A stretch of 51,732 nt of DNA from JAVBOO01 sp031550435 (GTDB lineage Bacteria > Bacillota > Clostridia > Lachnospirales > WRAX01): assembly GCA_031550435.1 (NCBI GenBank), contig JAVBOO010000042.1:1-51732 (forward strand). Reading direction: 5' to 3'. The notes under the pieces are model-generated. The model searched no databases. It was given only the letters and a program-made list of their open reading frames with translations, and had not been told where the DNA came from. Position numbers and translations under genes: made by a program. How positions within the stretch are numbered: position 1 is the stretch's first letter; each line of letters begins with the position of its first letter. Shown in pieces: positions 8,287 through 15,200 of the stretch.

Positions 8287-8444
8287 ATTACTTCGGCAAC
8301 AAAATATAGGAAAACGCTATATTTTGTTGTACCCTCACAAGACGCAGATGCGCCGCATTGGAGCGCTGCGGCGTATCTAAGCGCGTCTGTTCGGCACGAG
8401 TAACCGCGTAAGTATTTTATGCGGTATTTAACTTCCGCGGTAAT
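8287..8444 (+). repeat. Composite structured repeat, tandem copy 2 (158 bp)
   Basis: Almost identical to 8131-8286, in direct tandem, with the same B-C-D module order. One position in the GC-rich stem is a G where the first copy has A, giving a G-T pair. A more diverged third copy lies at 11241-11395. The near identity suggests a recent duplication. No coding capacity was seen in 8131-8676. Confidence 0.85.
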
Positions 8445-8551
8445 AGAGGCAGAGCCTTCAGCAGAGAAGCTTCGAAGAACGGATTGCGGATAAGCGAGAA
8501 CAATAGCGGTAATTGTCGGAATTGTCGGAATATAAATTCGGTGACTCGGTT

Positions 8552-8579
8552 ACAGATCGATCCTTAAGTTCATATATTA
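8552..8579 (+). promoter_or_regulatory. Candidate sigma-K (late mother-cell) promoter
   Basis: AC at 8552-8553, a 17-base spacer, then CATATATTA at 8571-8579, which fits the sigma-K pattern AC-N16/17-CATAnnnTA. It lies about 100 bp upstream of the collagen-like gene. Collagen-like exosporium proteins are known mother-cell sigma-K products in spore formers, so position and class agree. Matches to such a short pattern do arise by chance. Confidence 0.4.
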
Positions 8580-8676
8580 AAAGTGGGGACTAGCGTATGC
8601 CGTAACAGCGTATTCGGGAGCGCAGAAAAGTTGTTGTGATATTTTGTCGGCGAAGCTTTGAAAGGAGAGTTGAACG

Positions 8677-10002
8677 ATGGATTATGCAAGTTATGAATTA
8701 GATTCGGAGAGGAATCAAAAGCCGGATAAGGAACTAAAGTACTTACTACAAAAGTTGGAGGAGATTCTTCGTTGCTGCGAAAGAGGCTGCGACTGCAGAG
8801 ATTGCTGTGAAATGTTTGTCTGGCTGTATCCGAAACTTATTAAATATCTGAAAGAACACTCTGAGCCGGGCATTTACAAAGAAGATAAAAATCCAAATAA
8901 GGAATTGAAGTATTTGTTGGAGAAGCTTGAGGATATATATCGCTGCTGTGTAAGGCGCTGTGATTGCAGGGCTTGCTGTGAAATGTTTGAGGAACTCTAT
9001 CCCAGACTGCTTAAGTACCTGACGGCGTATTATTGCCCGTGCTGGTATAAAGGAGATAAGGGCGATCCCGGTCCGCAAGGCCCTCAAGGTCCGCAAGGCC
9101 CTCAAGGTCCGCAAGGCCCTCAAGGTCCCCAAGGCCCTCAAGGTCCCCAAGGCCCTCGGGGAGAAACAGGTCCGATAGGCCCACAAGGCCCTCGGGGAGA
9201 AACAGGTCCGGCGGGAGCGGACAGCACTGTACCCGGCCCGATAGGCCCGATAGGCCCGGCAGGTCCACAGGGAGAAACAGGCCCGGCGGGAGCGGACAGC
9301 ACTGTACCCGGCCCGACAGGCCCGATAGGCCCTCAAGGCCCTCAGGGAGAAACAGGCCCGGCGGGAGCGGACAGCACTGTACCCGGCCCGACAGGCCCGG
9401 TAGGCCCGCAAGGTCCCCAGGGACCGGAAGGTCCGCAAGGCCCGGAAGGCCCGGTAGGCCCGCAAGGTCCGCAAGGCCCTCCCGGTATAGATACATCCGA
9501 CATTATTCCATATGTTACGGGCACAGCGATGCCTATTTATATGGATTCCGAGCAGCACCCGTATACAATGGGATTCGGTACTCATTGGGAGTGTCCGCAT
9601 CCAATTGTAGGTGGGCAAATATCATTCGTTGACGGACTTCTCGGCGCATATCCGTTCTTGCTGGCCAAAGATTCGGTGATTACCGATATCGCTATGTCTA
9701 TGATATCCAACGAAACTGTGGATTTGGGCACCGCTGAAGCAAGAATGTACGGTGAGTTGTTCTACAGGATCGATACGCCCTATTTCATCGAGGTTCCCGA
9801 ATCGAAAATTGTCATGACGCCAAATTTGACAGGTCCGATTAGCAAGGGTCAGATATTTGAAAAGATTGCGAACAACTTAAGCATTCCGTTGCCGGCGGGA
9901 AGCAGGGTATTGCTTATTATCCATAAGGATGTAATCCAGGAGGATTCAAACAAGAGCATGACTGCTCTCGTTACCGGAAGTGTCTACGTACGCAACTCCT
10001 GA
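8677..10002 (+). CDS. Collagen-like spore-surface (BclA-type) protein with duplicated cysteine-rich head
   Basis: 441 residues with no signal peptide. The N-terminal region has two copies of a 41-residue module (about 18-58 and 75-115), each ELKYLL..LE, then the cysteine pattern CC-x3-C-x-C-x2-CC, then EMF..LYP.L.KYL. Collagen-like G-X-Y triplets run from about 126 to 271, mostly GPQ/GPT/GPA, interrupted three times by GADSTVP. The C-terminal 165 residues are non-collagenous and resemble the globular, beta-rich tail of BclA-like exosporium proteins, which form trimers. AAGGAGAG seven bases upstream fixes the start. Likely a filament of the spore outer layer, with the cysteine-rich head possibly cross-linked into the coat; the location is inferred from family resemblance and the candidate sigma-K promoter. 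The head module was not recognised. Confidence 0.8.
   Translation: MDYASYELDSERNQKPDKELKYLLQKLEEILRCCERGCDCRDCCEMFVWLYPKLIKYLKEHSEPGIYKEDKNPNKELKYLLEKLEDIYRCCVRRCDCRACCEMFEELYPRLLKYLTAYYCPCWYKGDKGDPGPQGPQGPQGPQGPQGPQGPQGPQGPQGPRGETGPIGPQGPRGETGPAGADSTVPGPIGPIGPAGPQGETGPAGADSTVPGPTGPIGPQGPQGETGPAGADSTVPGPTGPVGPQGPQGPEGPQGPEGPVGPQGPQGPPGIDTSDIIPYVTGTAMPIYMDSEQHPYTMGFGTHWECPHPIVGGQISFVDGLLGAYPFLLAKDSVITDIAMSMISNETVDLGTAEARMYGELFYRIDTPYFIEVPESKIVMTPNLTGPISKGQIFEKIANNLSIPLPAGSRVLLIIHKDVIQEDSNKSMTALVTGSVYVRNS
9197..9421 (+). repeat. Three 75-bp tandem repeats in the collagen-like region
   Basis: Units start at 9197, 9272 and 9347 with GAGAAACAGG and each contains GCGGACAGCACTGTACCC. The period of 75 bp (25 codons) keeps the reading frame. 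Upstream at about 9061-9160 there is a shorter 18-bp GGCCCTCAAGGTCCGCAA-type reiteration. Confidence 0.85.
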
Positions 10003-10075
10003 TGACAATAACAAACCTGCAATTCGGCAACCCGGTCCTCATTTTATTACCGCCGAAGTAATATAACTCTGAATG

Positions 10076-10108
10076 TAAGGCAGAGCTATAAAAATATGCT
10101 CTGCCTTA
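10076..10108 (+). terminator. Hairpin after the collagen-like gene
   Basis: Perfect 11-bp stem, TAAGGCAGAGC at 10076-10086 and its complement at 10098-10108, with an 11-base AT-rich loop. It is followed by TGCTTTATG rather than a clean T tract, so termination strength is uncertain. Confidence 0.55.
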
Positions 10109-10187
10109 TGCTTTATGAGAGAGGCTACATTAGACAGAATCATACTTTTATTCTAACATGCAAGGCAGCGCTTCGGGAGGGGATAGT

Positions 10188-11099
10188 ATGAGCGTACTTT
10201 TTTTACGAATTGCCGGAGTGTTTTTTGCTCTTGCGGGTGCGTTCACTTTAACAGCTGCGGCAAGAATATACCGCAAATGTGTCAGATTGATGCGTGATAA
10301 CAGCTATCGTATGAAAAAACACAATTTGAGGCGGCAACTTGTGTCGGAATACCTGATGTATCTGTTTGCGGGAAGCTATTTGGTAGGTGCAGTGCAGGCT
10401 CTTACTGCCGTGCTGAACGAGCTTTTTCTTTTTGAAACGGTAATGTTTCTGGCCTGCGCGATGTTTTTCTATTTTATGGTATGCGAACAGCTTGATACGG
10501 AAAAGGAGCTGTATCTTCGCAAGCTTGAAATTCTTCGCACTTTTGTTAATGCTATCGACAGTAAAGATTCTTATACTCGAGGGCATTCGCAGCAGGTGGT
10601 CGAAATTGTAAAGCTGATATATGAACAATTGCCTCCCGAAATAAGTTCAAAGCTCTGTCTGCCGAAACTATTGGATGCTGCGCTGTTGCACGATGTCGGC
10701 AAAATAGACATTGCCGATAGCATATTAAAAAAAAACGGCCCCTTGACCGATGAAGAATGGGTTCAAATGCGCAGCCATCCGAAGGAAGGGAAACGGCTGC
10801 TGAAAGAAACCTGCTTTGTCCAAATATCGGACTGGGTGCTGTACCATCACGAACATATGGATGGCAGCGGCTATGAGGGTTTGCCTGCCGATGAAATACC
10901 GATAGAATCAAGGCTTATCTCCATAGCGGATACTTTCTCGGCATTGACAACAAAGCGCGGATACAGGGACGCTATGGGTTACGAGCAGGCAATTGACATA
11001 ATGAAGGGTATCTCGGGAACGCAAATTGACAGTGAATTGTTCTCTTACTTCCTATTAATACCCAATCAAAAATTTGATACGCTTTACAAGATCCAATAA
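10188..11099 (+). CDS. Membrane HD-GYP-type (cyclic di-GMP phosphodiesterase-like) protein
   Basis: About 303 residues. GGGAGGGG five bases before the ATG at 10188 makes this the start rather than the ATG at 10158. Two to three hydrophobic segments (about residues 5-25 and 55-100) precede an HD domain. SYTRGHSQQV, the HD pair in LLHDVGKIDI (H168, D169), HHEHMDGSGYEG, IADTFSAL and GTQID follow the HD-GYP order. The family hydrolyses cyclic di-GMP using a two- or three-metal site. The canonical GYP proline is replaced by glutamate (G228-Y229-E230), which may alter activity. It lies alone between hairpin 10076 and repeats, with no response-regulator domain. Confidence 0.85.
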   Translation: MSVLFLRIAGVFFALAGAFTLTAAARIYRKCVRLMRDNSYRMKKHNLRRQLVSEYLMYLFAGSYLVGAVQALTAVLNELFLFETVMFLACAMFFYFMVCEQLDTEKELYLRKLEILRTFVNAIDSKDSYTRGHSQQVVEIVKLIYEQLPPEISSKLCLPKLLDAALLHDVGKIDIADSILKKNGPLTDEEWVQMRSHPKEGKRLLKETCFVQISDWVLYHHEHMDGSGYEGLPADEIPIESRLISIADTFSALTTKRGYRDAMGYEQAIDIMKGISGTQIDSELFSYFLLIPNQKFDTLYKIQ

Positions 11100-11110
11100 A
11101 GAGTGGGCAT

Positions 11111-11219
11111 GTTGAAAAATTGCCTTACGGCTTTCCATTGAAAATGGAAAAACACCGTTTTCAATGGGGAGCGCCGCTCGCTCAACCCACTAAAGTGGGT
11201 TTCGTACGCAATTTTCAAC
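11111..11219 (+). repeat. 109-bp terminal-inverted-repeat element, copy 2
   Basis: Same 109-bp length and ends (GTTGAAAAATTGC and GCAATTTTCAAC) as 7956-8064 and 22968-23076. The main stem here is CCATTGAAAA/TTTTCAATGG where copy 1 has CCCTT/AAGGG: both sides changed together. The last stem is ACCCAC/GTGGGT where copy 1 has AGAC/GTCT. It starts 12 bp after the HD-GYP stop codon. Confidence 0.85.
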
Positions 11220-11240
11220 ACTTCCGGAGTATCAGTTTAT

Positions 11241-11395
11241 TGATTCGGCAACAAAACATAGAAAACGTTATGTATTGTGTTCCATCACTAGGACGCAGAT
11301 GCGCCGCATTTGAGCACTGCGGCGTATCTAAACGCGTCTGCTCGGCCTAAGTAACCGCGCAAGTATTTTATACGGTATTTAACTTCCGTGGTAAT
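11241..11395 (+). repeat. Composite structured repeat, third, diverged copy
   Basis: Same B-C-D order as the tandem pair at 8131-8444. In module B the stem has ACATA/TATGT where the other copies have ATATA/TATAT, a paired change, and the GAAAACG loop is kept. Module C keeps its 12-bp GC-rich stem. It lies 21 bp after a 109-bp element. Confidence 0.8.
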
Positions 11396-11479
11396 AAATC
11401 AGCCGAGTATCCGTCAAAAGCGATTAAATCAGTGTTTACGTAACTTTCGCGGTAAAGAGTTATTATCAGCTCTGAAGTC

Positions 11480-11626
11480 CTATGCCTTTTTTTTACCTGC
11501 TTTCGCCTTGCCTTGAATTTCCGGCACCGGTTCAAGTTCGTTTTTCGGAAACTTTTGCTTCCGGTTGTCAGACTCGTCTCCGTGCGGCTCGGAAGGGTCT
11601 GGCCGGCGCATTCCTTTTTTAGCCAT
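11480..11626 (-). CDS. Small conserved-looking basic protein, 48 residues
   Basis: Minus-strand frame from ATG at 11626 to TAG at 11480, preceded by AAGGTGA four bases upstream, a good ribosome binding site. The product begins MAKKGMRRPDPSEPHG and ends with VPEIQGKAKAGKKKA. It is polar, with lysine-rich ends and no hydrophobic segment. The MAKKGM(K/R)RP start and VPEIQGKAK end recall small hypothetical proteins I associate with clostridia, but the function is unknown and the recollection is not verified. It lies in the gap between repeats and the protease gene, convergent to the HD-GYP gene. A longer overlapping minus frame (11368-11634) is considered a shadow because it lacks this good start. 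Confidence 0.65.
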   Translation of the reverse strand: MAKKGMRRPDPSEPHGDESDNRKQKFPKNELEPVPEIQGKAKAGKKKA

Positions 11627-12158
11627 AAAATCACCTTGTCTCGAGAGCGGTAATCGCTTCCATAATTTTACTTAGGCATAAAACATCGCATGAAAAGCAA
11701 TATTTTGTTGCCCGGTATTATAATGCCTTAAAATCAAAGAAAATATAACCTTGGTCTCACTTAACTTTTAAAATGCGAAGCCTTTTTTGGGTTAAGCGGC
11801 GTGCCCGAGCAATATAAACGGCACTCTTTCAAAGTATTACAAACGGAGAGTAAAAAATGGAAAAATATTACATATTAGCTTTGCGTGTATGAGTATAATT
11901 ACGGCAAAATTCTTGCCTTTTTGCGGCGAGGTGTTTCCATTCCTCCAGAAAACAGGCATATCCGTTGATTTGAAGTTTGCCGGAATATTTACGAAAACTT
12001 TAGCGCAATAAAAATATACTGCAATGTGTATATTTTGTTGTTTATACGAATATTTCATAGCGATTACAGACCGCTTTCATGTCGGTTTTTGACCAAAAAA
12101 AAGGCGGACATGCTGTTTTCCCAAGCTTTTGCAGCACGTAAAAAAATTGTGTTATCGC
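11627..12158. other. AT-rich intergenic stretch without a supported gene
   Basis: About 530 bp between the small minus-strand gene and the protease promoter. It contains a loosely repeat-like TATTTTGTTG near 11700 and 12040 and a possible 11-codon frame at 11857-11892 with a GGAG upstream, neither strong enough to call. No terminator or known RNA was recognised. Confidence 0.5.
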
Positions 12159-12187
12159 TTTACAAATTATAAGACAAATGTTATAAT
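12159..12187 (+). promoter_or_regulatory. Sigma-A-type promoter for the protease gene
   Basis: TTTACA at 12159-12164, a 17-base spacer and TATAAT at 12182-12187. Transcription would start near 12194, about 60 bases before the coding region. Confidence 0.7.
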
Positions 12188-12254
12188 TAATCATGCGTTA
12201 TCCTTTGGCGTGATATCGGCTCCGAAGGCATAAAAATATAGGGAGGAAATGAGA

Positions 12255-15200
12255 ATGAGAGAAAAGAAAACGAGAAATGGGTTATCGTTCCTATTAGCGC
12301 TCATTATGGCGTTCGGCGTAATCGCGACCGCGCCCGTAACGGCAGCCGCTAATGAGGAATCTCCGCAGGCTGTTTTTTCGGACAGCGTGTATGCTCAAAA
12401 AGAGCTTGTAAACCCCGAATACATAGACGGATTGGAGTATAATGCAGAGGCGGCAGGGCTGGACAAAGAAGCTCTTACATATCTCGAAGCGTTTGTCGCT
12501 TCAATGGATGAAAATCTTGGAGTGTACGGATTCGAAGGCGAATATGCCGTAACGGATCAAGATGAGATAGTGGACGTACAGATAATGTTCAACACACTGC
12601 CATCCGAAATCATCAATATTTATAACAAGGTACATAAACTGAAGGTTGACGAAGCTAAAGCCGTAAAAATCGCTAAAGCTGCCGCTACTGCTTTCAGGGC
12701 TCAGGTTAAGGCACTCAGGCTTAACGAGATAGAAATTGTCGGAGAAGCTAACTACCTTGTAAATATGGTAAACGCGAAGCTTCCCGCTCGTTTGCTTGAA
12801 AAAGTATCAAAGATACCCGGAGTTCTTTCCGTAACTCCGAACACAACATACTACGCTCTCGACGACCCTTCATACAGTGATTTCACCGGCATTGGAATGA
12901 AGGAGAGCAGAGAACTTCTTAAAACGGATTACCTCAATGACCTCGGTTACACCGGTGAAGGCATTAAAGTCGGTATACTCGATACAGGTACGGACTATAA
13001 CCATCCGGACCTAAAGCCGGCATATGATTTTTCCAACACAACGTTCCGGAAAGACTCGCCTTCTAACAGAGGCCCGTCATCATCGATAGGTTATGACTTT
13101 GTTAACTATGATACTGACCCAATGGAAACGACATATGCAGAGTGGCAGATTTCCGGCCAGCCCGAAATCGGCTCGAACGGCAGCGAATATTATACCTCTC
13201 ACGGAACGCACGTTGCGGGAACGGTTGGCGGACGCGGCGTGAACGATTCGACTTATGCCACACTCGGCATGGCTCCAAAGGCGCATCTTATGACCTATAA
13301 GGTACTCGGACCTTACGGCTCGGGTTCACAGACCGGTATCATTTATGCTATTGAAAGAGCCGTTTCGGACGGATGTAAAGTTGTAAACATGTCTCTCGGC
13401 GGCGGAACAAGCTATTACGGTAACGAGACAGTCGCCGTCAACAACGGTATACTTGCAGGTACGGTATTCTGTATCTCCGCAGGAAACGACGGAACAAGCG
13501 CGAGCGGTGCTTATCCGATCATCAAATCTGTCGGACAACCCGGAACGACAATGCTCGCTCTTACCGTTGCCGCAAGTAACTACGGCGGCGGATCGTTCTA
13601 TGTATATCCGGACGCTGTTTCGACTTCGGCGGCAGACGGTGACCCCACGAGTTTTGCGTTTAACGTAGAAGGCCGTGATTTCTCGAATACGTTTAACGAT
13701 AACGAGATTATTGCTCCGAACTTAACAAAGGTTGACGGACAATATCGTTACGTTCTCAAAACAATGGCAAATTACGAACCGCTCTTAACGCTTGCCGAAC
13801 TTAAGGCAACAGGAGCAGCGGGATCTCTTGAAGGCTGCATCCTTGTTCTCAGAAGAGGCATGTCCTTTACCGATATGGTTGAAGGCGCCAGATACTTTAA
13901 AGCGGGAGCCGTCATGATTTTGAACAGGGCTGACGCTGCGGGTATGGATTCGTTTGTAACAGGTATCACTATCGGCGGCGAAATGATGAATCACATGCCC
14001 GTACTTACGACAACGGGCAGAACGGCGCTTCAGATTGTCGAAGCCGTTAAGCGCGCAGACGCGGCATCCGCTGCGACATACATTAATTTAGGAAACTTAA
14101 GCGTAATTCCGCAGGATGGTACAGTGGCGTCTTTCAGCTCAATCGGACCTCTTTCGGATGCCAATATAACACTTAAGCCGGACATCATCGCTCCGGGCGT
14201 CGCTATTATGTCAACACAGCCGGCATATATAGTTAACCCCGACCACAACACCACTAATTTCTCGTTTGCTTACGGGCGAATGCAGGGTACATCGATGTCA
14301 TGCCCGCACTTGACGGGTATTTCGGCCTTGATGGTTCAGGCTTATCCCAACGCGACTCCTCAGGAAATCAAGGCTCGTCTTATGAACACATCGGTACCGA
14401 TGCCGACAGAGACCAGCGTAACCGAGTCAGGCGCGGGACTGGTCGACCCTGTCAGAGCGATACTTACAAACAAGAGCTCATATGTAACCGTAACCGACTC
14501 CATATACACAAACTCTCAGACTCGCACGGGTTCATATGACCTTGCATCTTTAAGTTTCGGAGAGACAACAAAGGCAGGAGCGAATGAAGTTTACTCGAAG
14601 GAGCTTCCTCTCGTTATCCATAACACATCGGGAGTTGAGAGCACATTCACCTTCAGTTACAGACCTGTCGATACAACACCTTTGTTCTCGCTTAACTCGA
14701 CGGCGAACGGTGTCAGACCGGTTGTGAGCGAGGAGAGCATCACCGTTCCCGCCGGTCAGACCGGTACGGTTCGGGTTAAGATGGCTTATCCCGGATCGGC
14801 TGTTTCCGACAATACAAAATTGTACGAAGGCCGGCTTGTGGTAACAAATACCGCAAACGGTGAAGAATACGTTGTACCTTACGGCGGCAGGCTCAGACTG
14901 GGAGCAAACGACATCATAGTATCAGGGGCATATATTCCCAAGCCGGTACTTTCGGGAAGCGCCGCAAACCAGGCAAGCACATATTCTGCGGCGGCATCGT
15001 CTGTTATTACATACATGGGAAAACCGAAACAGGTTGACCTCTATGTAACCGACCTTAACGATGAGCCCGTCGCTTACTACGGAACAACAACAGTTAGCAC
15101 CAACAAGTCGGCTCTTTCGGATCTCGTAATTATGAACAGTATAACCCGTACCGCTTTTGCGGCCCTTCCGGGAGGCGGCTACGCTTCGACGAAGACTGCG

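Noticed and set aside
7824..8444. CRISPR array
   Set aside because: Repeats are long, tandem or mosaic, with no short regular repeat-spacer spacing and no cas genes.
8746..9618. Long minus-strand open frames opposite the collagen-like gene
   Set aside because: They arise from the low-complexity GPQ-coding repeats (Arg/Ala/Leu-rich shadows) and have no start signals of their own.
11368..11634. 88-residue minus-strand frame
   Set aside because: It overlaps the 48-residue gene in another frame, covers a repeat and has a poorer start.
11857..11892. 11-codon plus-strand frame with GGAG upstream, possibly a decayed longer gene
   Set aside because: Too short and without conservation evidence; continuation needs an assumed frameshift and soon meets stops.
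11837..12058. 73-residue minus-strand frame
   Set aside because: AT-rich composition, no ribosome binding site, no recognisable motif.
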